From DASSHC01 sp035693105 (GTDB lineage Bacteria; Chloroflexota; Chloroflexia; Thermomicrobiales; Thermomicrobiaceae): a stretch of 5,926 bases of DNA. Shown here one piece after another: positions 1-5,803 of this stretch; position 1 is the first letter of the stretch, and each line of letters begins with the position of its first letter. The position numbers and the translations under genes were made by a program. Where the stretch lies: NCBI GenBank assembly GCA_035693105.1, contig DASSHC010000506.1, positions 1-5,926 on the forward strand. Direction: 5' to 3'. The notes beneath the pieces are model-generated. The model was not told where the DNA came from. It searched no databases and saw nothing but the letters and a program-made list of their open reading frames with translations.

Positions 1-211
1 AGCCTAACCCCATTCTCCGATGTTCGAGGAAGGCGCGCACCATCCACTATCGCCAACCGTAATCCCAGCCCCTTCAGTGGGCTTCGTAAAGGTTAGCGCG
101 GTGGCTTTAGCCCCGCGCGACGAGCGGCGCCAAGGCCACAGGGACCGAAGCAATCCGTCCACGAACCCCACCCAGACCCCCCGATTGTGCCACAGCCGGC
201 TGCGTTCGCGT
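1..211. other. Non-coding stretch downstream of the ABC transporter gene, with degenerate repeats
   Basis: No believable gene lies here. The stretch follows the transporter stop codon and contains two small hairpins (about 67-83 and 96-118, listed separately). It also holds a motif that reads GGATTGCTTCGGTCCC on the minus strand (141-156). From memory, similar short motifs recur between genes in Chloroflexota and some other high-GC genomes, so this looks like a graveyard of dispersed repeats. No stem followed by a U-run is visible on the minus strand, so transporter transcription probably ends by another mechanism or at these hairpins. Confidence 0.5.
67..118. repeat. Pair of hairpins resembling a dispersed intergenic repeat
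   Basis: Two adjacent stem-loops are visible. The first pairs AGCCC (67-71) with GGGCT (79-83) around a 7-nt loop. The second pairs GCGCGG/GGC (96-105, T102 bulged) with GCC/CCGCGC (110-118) around a TTTA loop, giving nine base pairs. The GGCTTTAGCC core beside a 'CTTCAGTGGGCTTCG' motif resembles intergenic repeats I recall from Chloroflexota genomes. The family assignment is recall, the pairing is seen. It lies about 100 bp past the transporter stop and could stabilise or end that transcript. Confidence 0.5.
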
Positions 212-2152
212 CTAGCGATAGGAAGCGGCCTGGAGGTTGAAGAGTTCGGCATAGCGGCCGTCGAGCGCCATCAGCTCGTCGTGGCTCCCCTGCTCGATCA
301 GCCGGCCCTGCTCCAGCACCAGGATGCGGTCGGCCAGCCGCACCGTCGAGAAGCGGTGCGAGATGAAGATGGCGGTTTTGCCGGCGGTCAGCTCGCGCAT
401 CTGCAGGAAGAGCTCGTACTCGGCCTTGGCGTCGAGCGCGGCGGTCGGCTCGTCGAGGATCAGGATCTGGGCGTCGCGCATGAAGGCGCGCGCCAGCGCG
501 ATCTTCTGCCACTCGCCGCCGGAGAGCTGGTGCCCGCTATCGAACCAGCGCCCGAGCATGGTGTCGTAGCCCTCGGGCAGGCGCGACACGACCTCGTCGG
601 CGCCGCTCTTGCCGGCCGAGAGCTCGATCATCGGCAGGTCTTCCAGCCGCTCCAGACGGCCCAGCCCGATGTTCTCGCCCGCCGTCAGTTGGTAGCTGAC
701 GTAGTCCTGGAAGATGACGCCGATCTCGCGCCGCAGCTCGTTGGGGTCGTAGTCGCGCACATCGTGCCCGTCGATCAGCACCTGACCCTGCTCGGGGTCG
801 TAGAGGCGGGCGATCAGCTTGACCAGCGTCGTCTTGCCGGCGCCGTTGCGCCCCACGATGGCCACCGTTTCGCCCGGCTGGATGGTGAAGCTGACGTCCT
901 GCAGCGCGGCCTTGCCGATCCCCTCGTAGATGTGGGTCACGTCGCGGAACTCGATCCCCTGCTCGAACGGGCGCCGCACCGGCACCGGGTTGGCTGGCGG
1001 GCGCACGCGCGGCTCGGCGGCCAGCAGGTCGTAGAGCGTGGTCAGATAGAGCTGGTTCTCGTACATCCCCGAGAGCCCGTTCAGCAGGCCCTGGAAGTTG
1101 TTCTGGATCGAGAGCGCCGCCTGGGTGTAGAGGGTCAGATCGCCCAGCGTAACGCTGCCGGCGACCGCCTTGAGCGCCACGTAGAGGTAGGTCGCGCTGG
1201 AGGCCACCGTGGTCAGCGCGCCCCAGCCGTAGCCGGCCAGATAGCGCCGCACGATCAGGCGCCGGTTGTCGTCATAATACTGATCGAAGAGCACCCGGTA
1301 GCGCTCGGCGAAGAAGCCGCCGAGGGTGAAGATCTTGACCTCCTTGTGGTAGGAGTCAGTCGTCATCAGCGTCGTCAGATACTGCATCATGCGCCGGGCG
1401 GGCGACTGGCGGCGCATCAGTTGGAAGCCCTGCCAGCCGTAGCGCGTGCTGGCGATGAAGGCCGGGATCGGCGCCAGCAGCGCGATGACCGCCAGGAACC
1501 ACTCCAGGTTCACGATCAGCGAGACCATGGTGGCGAAGGTGATGGCGGTCTTGATCAACCCGAACGACTGCTGCACCATCGCGACCGGGCGGTAGGCGGC
1601 CTCCTGCTGCGCCTGCTGCAAGAGATCGTAGGACTGGGAGCGCTCGAAGAAGGCGAGGTCGAGCCGGTCGGCGTGCTCGATGATCGAGAGCTGCACGCGG
1701 TTGGTCACCAGCTCCTGCAAGAGCTGCTGCGCGATGTTCGCGAGCGTGCTGAAGAGGCTGCCGAACGCGATGACGGCGAACTGCAGCACCGCCAGGAAGA
1801 CGATGTGGTGGATCACGGCTGGGGTGGCGCCGGTGCGGATGCCGTCGACGACGGCGTCGATGATCAGCTTGGAGAGCCAGACCTGCGCGGCCGGCAGCAT
1901 GGCCTGGGCCACGGTCACGGCCGCCATGGCGGCGGTTAGCCGGTGGCTGGTCTCCCAGACCAGGCGCAGCGTGCGCGACAGGCCGCTCGGCGCGGTGCGC
2001 AGGATGCGCCAGAGGGTGGACAGCGTCTGCCCCTCTTCGCTCCCTTGCGCCAGGGTGACCGCCAGCGCGCCGCGCGCGCGGTGGCCGTTGCTCCGCCCCG
2101 GCCCGCGCCCGTTCCCGCTCCCATTCTGATGTCCATTCCCGTTCCCCGCCAT
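212..2152 (-). CDS. ABC half-transporter (fused permease and ATP-binding domains), NisT/MsbA-like exporter
   Basis: A 646-residue type IV (MsbA/NisT-like) ABC exporter subunit of the inner membrane, expected to work as a homodimer or heterodimer. Residues 1-30 form a Gly/Asn/Arg-rich cytosolic tail. Hydrophobic segments at about 72-97, 112-137, 197-236, 305-330 and 338-360 fit the usual six-helix membrane domain. The nucleotide-binding domain starts near 398: Walker A GRNGAGKTT (434-442), Q-loop Gln482, signature LSGGEWQK (543-550), Walker B ILILDEP (563-569) with catalytic Glu568, D-loop AALD (571-574) and H-loop His599. All catalytic residues are present, so it should hydrolyse ATP. LSGGEWQ and YQLTAGENIGLG resemble the NisT/lantibiotic-exporter branch, but no peptide-precursor or modification gene is nearby, so the cargo (lipid, peptide or drug) is unknown. 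The start is supported by GAGAGGAG four bases upstream. The next gene upstream is 235 bp away, so it is probably transcribed separately. Confidence 0.95.
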   Translation of the reverse strand: MAGNGNGHQNGSGNGRGPGRSNGHRARGALAVTLAQGSEEGQTLSTLWRILRTAPSGLSRTLRLVWETSHRLTAAMAAVTVAQAMLPAAQVWLSKLIIDAVVDGIRTGATPAVIHHIVFLAVLQFAVIAFGSLFSTLANIAQQLLQELVTNRVQLSIIEHADRLDLAFFERSQSYDLLQQAQQEAAYRPVAMVQQSFGLIKTAITFATMVSLIVNLEWFLAVIALLAPIPAFIASTRYGWQGFQLMRRQSPARRMMQYLTTLMTTDSYHKEVKIFTLGGFFAERYRVLFDQYYDDNRRLIVRRYLAGYGWGALTTVASSATYLYVALKAVAGSVTLGDLTLYTQAALSIQNNFQGLLNGLSGMYENQLYLTTLYDLLAAEPRVRPPANPVPVRRPFEQGIEFRDVTHIYEGIGKAALQDVSFTIQPGETVAIVGRNGAGKTTLVKLIARLYDPEQGQVLIDGHDVRDYDPNELRREIGVIFQDYVSYQLTAGENIGLGRLERLEDLPMIELSAGKSGADEVVSRLPEGYDTMLGRWFDSGHQLSGGEWQKIALARAFMRDAQILILDEPTAALDAKAEYELFLQMRELTAGKTAIFISHRFSTVRLADRILVLEQGRLIEQGSHDELMALDGRYAELFNLQAASYR

Positions 2153-2156
2153 GCCG

Positions 2157-2164
2157 CTCCTCTC
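2157..2164 (-). promoter_or_regulatory. Ribosome binding site of the ABC transporter gene
   Basis: The minus strand reads GAGAGGAG, four bases before the ATG at 2152. The spacing is a little short but the match is strong. It fixes the start so that the Gly/Asn-rich tail is part of the protein. Confidence 0.65.
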
Positions 2165-2242
2165 GACTCAATCGTACCGGAGCGGCCCGGCAAAGTGACC
2201 GGCAGGAGCGGCAGGTGGCGCACTATCCGAACGGGGAGGGTT

Positions 2243-2384
2243 GCCCTCATCCCCCCCGCCCGGACGGAGCCTTCTCCCAATACTGGGAGAAGGGGGAGCA
2301 GCTACAGGAACATCCGGATGTCCCCCCACGTTCTCCCCTCTCCCAGCATTGGCTCCGTTCGGAGAGGGGCAGGGGGGTGAGGGC
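2243..2384. repeat. 142-bp imperfect palindromic repeat element (MITE- or paired-REP-like)
   Basis: The whole intergenic block is a long imperfect inverted repeat about a perfect 12-bp palindrome, ACATCCGGATGT (2310-2321). Its outer ends match: 2243-2261 (GCCCTCATCCCCCC...) against the complement of 2367-2384, with one gap and one mismatch. GGACGGAGCC (2262-2271) matches the complement of 2351-2360 in 9 of 10 bases. 2279-2295 matches the complement of 2335-2350 with one substitution and one gap. A separate ten-pair hairpin with an ATAC loop is nested in the left arm (2270-2293). No open reading frame and no clear target-site duplication are seen. It lies 3 bp past the M20 stop codon and about 90 bp before the transporter start. 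It may be a non-autonomous mobile element or a pair of head-to-head REP units. Similar CCCTCATCCCCC / CTTCTCCC...GGGAGAAG units are, from recall, dispersed in Chloroflexota genomes. Confidence 0.75.
2270..2293. repeat. Ten-base-pair hairpin nested in the palindromic element
   Basis: CCTTCTCCCA (2270-2279) pairs perfectly with TGGGAGAAGG (2284-2293) around the loop ATAC. It lacks a downstream U-run in either direction, so it is not a classical terminator. It could still block exonucleases at the 3' end of the M20 transcript or pause polymerase before the transporter gene. Confidence 0.6.
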
Positions 2385-2387
2385 CCG

Positions 2388-3596
2388 TCAGCCCAGCTCG
2401 CCGGTGCCCCAGCGGGTGTGCTCTTCCTTGGCCGAGGCCAGCAGCTCCGGCTCGGTGAGGAGGTCGAAGGCGGTCAGCGCCATCGCTTTCGAGACCTTGA
2501 TCAACTGATCGTAGCCGTAGTCGGAGCCGGAGGCGTCGACGACTTGCTGCGAGTGGCCGGGGATCGGCTCGTGGCTGATGGCGAAGCGCCCGGTGATCGC
2601 CGGCATCAGGTAGCTGACGTTGCCGAAGTCGGTCGAGGCCTTGCGGCCGGTCGGGCGCGGGGCGATCTCCAGCCCCATGGCCCGCATGTGCTCCTTGTAG
2701 CGCCCGCCGACCACGTAGCTCGGGCGCATGTCGTAGCAGACCTCGCCCTCGGTGATCTTCAGCTCGCAGCCGGTCATCATGGCCGCGCCCTCGGCGATTT
2801 TGGCGACCTTGTCGACCAGCTCTTGCATGTACTCCATCGTCTCGGCGCGGATGAAGAACTTGGCGGCGGCGTACTTGGGCACGACGTTGGGCGCGTCGCC
2901 GCCGTGGGTGATGATGCCGTGGATACGCGACTCCATGTGGATGTGCTGGCGCAGGGCGTCGATGCCGTTGAAGAGGGCCACCACCGCGTTGACCGCGTTG
3001 TTGCCGTTCCAGGGGTCGCCGGCCGCGTGCGCCGGCTTGCCGAAGAATTCGTAGTCGACGTGGGCCACCGCCAGGCTGCGGCCGTGGGGGTAGTCGCTGG
3101 CGGCGTCGGTGTGGTTGCCGCCGTGGTGCACCATCAGCGAGGCGTCCACGTCGGCGAAGACGCCGGCGTCGATCAGCTGGATCTTGCCGCCGCCGCTCTC
3201 CTCGGCCGGGGTGCCGATCACCTCGAAGATGCCGGACAGCTCGTCCATCACGGCGTTCATGCCGATGGCGGCGGCCAGGCCGGAGGCGGCGATCAGGTTG
3301 TGGCCGCAGCCGTGGCCGATGCCGGGCAGCGCGTCGTACTCCGCCAGCACCGCCACCACCGGCCCCTCGGCGCGGCCGTGCTTGGCGGCGACGAAGGCCG
3401 TCTCCAGCCCACCGGCCGGCTTCTCGACCTCGTAGCCATGGTCGCGAATGGCGGAGGCCAGCAGCTGCGACGCCTTGACCTCCTCGTAGCCGATCTCCGG
3501 GTTGAGCCGGATCTCCTCGCCGACCGCGATGATCCGCTCGCGGTTCGCCTCGATGGCGTCGACGATACGCTGGCGCAACTCCTCGCGGCTCGCCAT
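2388..3596 (-). CDS. M20 family metallopeptidase / amidohydrolase (PM20D2 / AbgB-like)
   Basis: A 402-residue zinc-dependent M20 enzyme with no signal peptide, so cytosolic. Family members hydrolyse amide bonds in dipeptides, N-acyl amino acids or aminobenzoyl-glutamate. The metal-site motifs are intact: AEYDALPGIGHGCGHN (85-100) with Cys97 and His99, GTPAEESGGGK (128-138) with the Glu132/Glu133 pair, MVHHGG (155-160) with His157, and PGHSQQ (346-351) with His348. The middle part, about 171-285, is the lid/dimerisation domain. The Cys-X-His arrangement and the YDALPGIGHGCGHN block resemble the ACY1L2/PM20D2 (Xaa-Arg dipeptidase) and AbgB group more than classical ArgE/DapE, but the substrate cannot be read from sequence. 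The frame is open further upstream to an ATG at 3686. I chose the ATG at 3596 because it has a strong ribosome site (GAGGGAGG, 3603-3610), and because the added 30 residues are Arg/Ser-rich and unlike the family. It appears monocistronic. Confidence 0.93.
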   Translation of the reverse strand: MASREELRQRIVDAIEANRERIIAVGEEIRLNPEIGYEEVKASQLLASAIRDHGYEVEKPAGGLETAFVAAKHGRAEGPVVAVLAEYDALPGIGHGCGHNLIAASGLAAAIGMNAVMDELSGIFEVIGTPAEESGGGKIQLIDAGVFADVDASLMVHHGGNHTDAASDYPHGRSLAVAHVDYEFFGKPAHAAGDPWNGNNAVNAVVALFNGIDALRQHIHMESRIHGIITHGGDAPNVVPKYAAAKFFIRAETMEYMQELVDKVAKIAEGAAMMTGCELKITEGEVCYDMRPSYVVGGRYKEHMRAMGLEIAPRPTGRKASTDFGNVSYLMPAITGRFAISHEPIPGHSQQVVDASGSDYGYDQLIKVSKAMALTAFDLLTEPELLASAKEEHTRWGTGELG

Positions 3597-3602
3597 GCGA
3601 TG

Positions 3603-3610
3603 CCTCCCTC
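3603..3610 (-). promoter_or_regulatory. Ribosome binding site that sets the M20 gene start
   Basis: The minus strand reads GAGGGAGG six bases before the ATG at 3596. This near-consensus site decides against the longer reading frame that begins at 3686. Confidence 0.8.
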
Positions 3611-3639
3611 GGGTGCTCGTGCACGAATACGCTCGCGGG

Positions 3640-3668
3640 AAGATAGCATGACGCCGGGAGTACGCCAA
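3640..3668 (-). promoter_or_regulatory. Candidate sigma70-type promoter of the M20 gene
   Basis: On the minus strand TTGGCG (3663-3668, four of six matching TTGACA) is separated by exactly 17 bases from TATCTT (3640-3645, four of six matching TATAAT). Transcription would begin near 3633 and leave a leader of about 37 nt containing the ribosome site. The spacing is ideal but both boxes are imperfect, so this is a prediction only. Confidence 0.4.
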
Positions 3669-3752
3669 CCTGGACGGGGTTGGCACGGGGGCGCACGACG
3701 ACGATTAGACGTGAGGCAAGATGGATCCCTCGACTCTGCTCCGGTAAACAGA

Positions 3753-3775
3753 GCGGCCCGGCGGCCGCCCGTTTT
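3753..3775 (+). terminator. Weak terminator-like hairpin (plus-strand reading)
   Basis: GCGGCC (3753-3758) pairs with GGCCGC (3763-3768) around a CGGC loop, and three bases later comes TTTT (3772-3775). This resembles a short intrinsic terminator for plus-strand transcription, yet no plus-strand gene is present. It may serve nothing, or it may stop antisense transcription. The stem is only six pairs and the T-run is short and displaced. Confidence 0.2.
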
Positions 3776-3889
3776 CCTGCCGCCGTGGCGAGCCGAGGCT
3801 CATGACGACTCGGGCTGACAGGGCTACGGGTGTGACCTTCCGGACGAGGCTCAGGGCAGGCTCCGCGCGACGGAAAAGCCGGTCGCCCC

Positions 3890-4354
3890 TTACTCGACCC
3901 GCTTGTAGGTGATATGGAGATCCCGCTGCCACGTGCTGCCGTCGCGACAGAGCTCCGCGACGCCGTCGATGGTCCTGCCGTCTGGGCTCAGCGTGCCGGT
4001 GAAGCGCTGCGAGAAACCGGGCGAATCCCGCCAGAACCGCCAGACGCCGTCCTCCGCGCCGAGGTGATAGAGACGCGTGACGCCGCGCTGGTCAAAGTAG
4101 TGGAGCGAGCAGCCCCCGCTGGGGTTGCGCAGGTCGCCCGTGTCGTCGCAGCCCAGCAAGGCGATGCTGTCTGGAATGTCGGGGTGATCGTAGTGGGCAC
4201 GCCAGATGAGAAAGTAGCGGCCCTCCAGCCACTCGAACGTCGCCCGTCCCTGGATGACGGCGCCAGGCAGGAGTTGGTGGGTCGCCTCGGTCTCCCACTC
4301 CCCCACCAACGCGGCCAGATGTTCGAGCGTGGAATGGTGTGCGCGCGGTTGCAT
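3890..4354 (-). CDS. DUF1579-like small beta-barrel protein of unknown function
   Basis: A 154-residue soluble protein without signal peptide or membrane segment. Landmarks are LVGEWETEATH (16-26), ATFEWLEGRYFLI (38-50), HYDHPDIPDSIALLGCDD (54-71), SLHYFDQRGVTRLY (83-96), VWRFWRDSPGFSQRFTG (104-120) and a closing WQRDLHITYKRVE (142-154). The alternating aromatic strands and the 'GEW...FEWLEGG-like...YFD.RGV.R.Y' order fit the DUF1579/heme-nitrobindin-like lipocalin fold as I remember it. The family has no settled biochemical role, and I give none here. The ATG at 4354 has AAGGA (4362-4366) seven bases upstream, and it lies 3 nt past the stop of a 34-residue ORF. This suggests translational coupling and membership of the ligase transcription unit, though the functions have no obvious link. 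Confidence 0.85.
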   Translation of the reverse strand: MQPRAHHSTLEHLAALVGEWETEATHQLLPGAVIQGRATFEWLEGRYFLIWRAHYDHPDIPDSIALLGCDDTGDLRNPSGGCSLHYFDQRGVTRLYHLGAEDGVWRFWRDSPGFSQRFTGTLSPDGRTIDGVAELCRDGSTWQRDLHITYKRVE

Positions 4355-4357
4355 CGC

Positions 4358-4462
4358 TCAGTCCTTCATGTCCAAGCAGCGCTGCTGCTTCGCCTGCACC
4401 CAGAACCGGAAGTCTATCGCGCCCCGAGCCTCGATGTCGTTGGGGGCCTCTCGGGCCGGCAT
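4358..4462 (-). CDS. Small ORF (34 residues) between the ligase and DUF1579-like genes
   Basis: I do not recognise this protein. It starts MPAREAPNDIEARG and continues GAIDFRFWVQAKQQRC to end in LDMKD. It is hydrophilic, with an acidic/basic mix, one Cys and one Trp, and no membrane segment. Three signs suggest that it is translated. AGGGAG (4471-4476) lies eight bases before the ATG. About 31 of its 34 codons end in G or C, as in real genes here. It fits tightly between two genes, 12 nt after the ligase stop and 3 nt before the DUF1579-like start. A GTG four codons into the gap (4471-4469) could be an alternative start adding three residues. It could instead be a leader peptide that only couples translation, or the decayed N-terminal part of the downstream protein, with which it is in frame. 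Confidence 0.55.
   Translation of the reverse strand: MPAREAPNDIEARGAIDFRFWVQAKQQRCLDMKD
4362..4366 (-). promoter_or_regulatory. Ribosome binding site of the DUF1579-like gene
   Basis: AAGGA on the minus strand, seven bases before the ATG at 4354. It lies inside the last codons of the 34-residue ORF, so ribosomes translating that ORF would pass over it. Confidence 0.65.
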
Positions 4463-4470
4463 GCACGACA

Positions 4471-4476
4471 CTCCCT
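4471..4476 (-). promoter_or_regulatory. Ribosome binding site of the 34-residue ORF
   Basis: AGGGAG on the minus strand, overlapping the TAG stop of the ligase gene and eight bases before the ATG at 4462. It is the main direct evidence that the small ORF is translated. Confidence 0.55.
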
Positions 4477-5803
4477 AGCTCTGACGCGGCAGGCTGAGGA
4501 GCGCCAGCGCGGCCCGCAGCGGCGAGCCGAGGGCGCCTCCGATCCGTCCCTCGAGCAGCGACAGGAGCGAGAACTGCGGCGCCAGGCAGGCGACCAGCGA
4601 GGGCGCCAGCCAGATGTAGCGATCGGCGACGGCGTTCTGAAAGAGCGCGGCCACCAGATAGCCGGCGTAGCCCGCGCTCAACCCGAGCGCCAGGTAGGCC
4701 GCCGGCCCATGCAGGAAGTCATCGTCCTGCCCGCGCAGCCCGAGCCACCCTGGGCGGAGCGTCTGGAAGATGATCAACACCAGCCCGAGGAGGCCGATCA
4801 CCCCCGCCGACGACCAGGTCTGCAGGTAGATGTCGTGGGTGGAGAGGAAGTACTCGAAGCCGTCGCCGGTGAAGGGGTGTTGCTCGATGCGGCCGAGCGT
4901 CTGGGCCAGCAGCTCGCGGCGCTCGTTGTCGCTGTAGCTCAGACTGTGCTGCACGGTGGGATCGTGGACGGCGAAGACGCGTTGCAGCGCGTTGGGCGTC
5001 GGCGAGCTGACCAGGCTGCCGAGCAGGATGGCGGCCGCCAGCGAGAGCGCGGCCCAGGCGGCGGCGCGCGTCGAGCGCTGCCACGGCACCACCACCGTCA
5101 CCAGGAGCACGGCCAGGTAGCCGAAGAAGCCGGCGCGCGAGCCGCTGAAGAGGATGCCGACCGGGATGATCGCGGCGCAGCAGAGCGCCAGGGCGCGCCG
5201 CCAGCCGCGGCCGGCGATCACGAAGGCCAGCGCCGGGCCGGCCGCCAGCACGCAGATCATGGCCAGCTCGTTGGGGTGCGTGGTCAGCGCGTAGGCCCGG
5301 CCATTGAGGTCGCGGTCGCCCCCACCGCTGAAGATGGCGTACAGGCTGGTCAGGGTGACCGAGCCGATCCAGCACCAGAGCACGGCGCGCACCTCGCGCA
5401 GGCTGGGCGACCAGACCGCGATCAACGCGACGAACCAGGCGGTCAGCAGGGCGAAGTGGCTGAGCTGCGACAAGCTCGCCTCGACGCTGGAGGCGGCCAG
5501 CGTGCCGATCAGCCCGCCGGCGGTCATCAACCCGATGCCGCCGAGCAGGATGCGGTGCGCGCGCGGGCGCGAGGCGCCCTCGGTGATGAGCGTGGGGATG
5601 AGGAGGAGGGTTGCCAGGAGAAAGAAGTAGTCGCTCAGACTGAGGATATCGATGACGCGCAGGCGCTGAAAACCAAGTGTCGCGCAGGCCGCGTAGAGCG
5701 CGGCGGTGGCGAGCGTGCGGGTTCGAAAGCGGCGGCTGAGCGTGATGAGCAGGACGACGACCGTGAACGGTACCGAGATGCTCGCCGGCACCGCGATCAT
5801 CAT
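4475..5803 (-). CDS. O-antigen ligase / polymerase family (Wzy_C) membrane protein
   Basis: A 442-residue polytopic inner-membrane protein with about ten to twelve hydrophobic helices (for example 11-22, 59-74, 86-103, 117-131, 141-158, 180-197, 205-219, 226-240, 248-266, 332-348, 367-388, 396-415). Members of this family join undecaprenyl-linked glycans to an acceptor or polymerise repeat units on the outer face of the membrane. Family landmarks are HPNELA (176-181), SGSRAGF (220-226) opening a helix, and a large extracytoplasmic loop at about 268-325 with EQHPFTGDGF (307-316) and His323, followed by the glycine-rich helix at 334-340. In characterised ligases, Arg and His residues in this region are needed for activity, which fits Arg223 and His323. 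Whether it acts as ligase, polymerase or protein glycosyltransferase cannot be told. An ATG also exists at 5839, but the ATG at 5803 has GGAGG (5811-5815) seven bases before it, so I chose that start. No other glycan gene is inside the window. Confidence 0.88.
   Translation of the reverse strand: MMIAVPASISVPFTVVVLLITLSRRFRTRTLATAALYAACATLGFQRLRVIDILSLSDYFFLLATLLLIPTLITEGASRPRAHRILLGGIGLMTAGGLIGTLAASSVEASLSQLSHFALLTAWFVALIAVWSPSLREVRAVLWCWIGSVTLTSLYAIFSGGGDRDLNGRAYALTTHPNELAMICVLAAGPALAFVIAGRGWRRALALCCAAIIPVGILFSGSRAGFFGYLAVLLVTVVVPWQRSTRAAAWAALSLAAAILLGSLVSSPTPNALQRVFAVHDPTVQHSLSYSDNERRELLAQTLGRIEQHPFTGDGFEYFLSTHDIYLQTWSSAGVIGLLGLVLIIFQTLRPGWLGLRGQDDDFLHGPAAYLALGLSAGYAGYLVAALFQNAVADRYIWLAPSLVACLAPQFSLLSLLEGRIGGALGSPLRAALALLSLPRQS

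Larger units (their letters stand above)
3597..3889. other. Gene-free stretch between the DUF1579-like gene and the M20 gene
   Basis: About 290 bp with no convincing gene on either strand. It holds the M20 leader and candidate promoter at its left end. Near 3722-3743 is a GATCCCTCGACTCTGCTC-like motif that I recall as part of dispersed repeats in several high-GC genomes. At 3753-3768 is a perfect GCGGCC/GGCCGC stem with a CGGC loop. Base use looks less strictly codon-like than in the neighbouring genes. No U-tract terminator is seen on the minus strand after the stop at 3890. Confidence 0.5.

Noticed and set aside
193..202. CAGCCGGCTG palindrome as a transporter terminator
   Set aside because: The ten-base palindrome leaves no loop and no U-run follows on the minus strand.
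20..1939. Long plus-strand open frame of 639 codons opposite the ABC transporter gene
   Set aside because: It is the antisense of a complete ABC exporter with every motif intact. Its product is a monotonous His/Arg/Leu/Asp-rich string with no domain, which is typical of the shadow frame of high-GC genes.
2171..2176. TACGAT on the minus strand as a -10 box for the transporter gene
   Set aside because: It would put the transcript start in or beside the ribosome site, and no -35-like sequence lies at the right distance.
3597..3686. Thirty-residue N-terminal extension of the M20 protein
   Set aside because: The extension is Arg/Ser-rich, unlike a family N-terminus or signal peptide, and the internal ATG at 3596 has a near-consensus ribosome site. 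The extension would also overlap the candidate promoter.
2241..3818. Long plus-strand open frame of 525 codons opposite the M20 gene
   Set aside because: It runs through the palindromic repeat and the antisense of a clear metallopeptidase, has no recognisable domain and is rich in Val/Asp/Gly/His as antisense frames are.
3855..3889. GCGAC/GTCGC stem just past the DUF1579-like stop as a terminator
   Set aside because: Only five pairs with a long loop, and no U-run afterwards.
3705..3932. Minus-strand 75-codon frame across the intergenic stretch
   Set aside because: It overlaps the end of the DUF1579-like gene in another frame, crosses repeat-like sequence, and has no domain likeness or convincing ribosome site.
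4092..4466. Minus-strand 124-codon frame starting with GTG just after the ligase stop
   Set aside because: It overlaps both the small ORF and most of the DUF1579-like gene in a shifted frame, and its product is low-complexity Gly/Arg/Pro-rich. The in-frame alternatives have better ribosome sites and family likeness.
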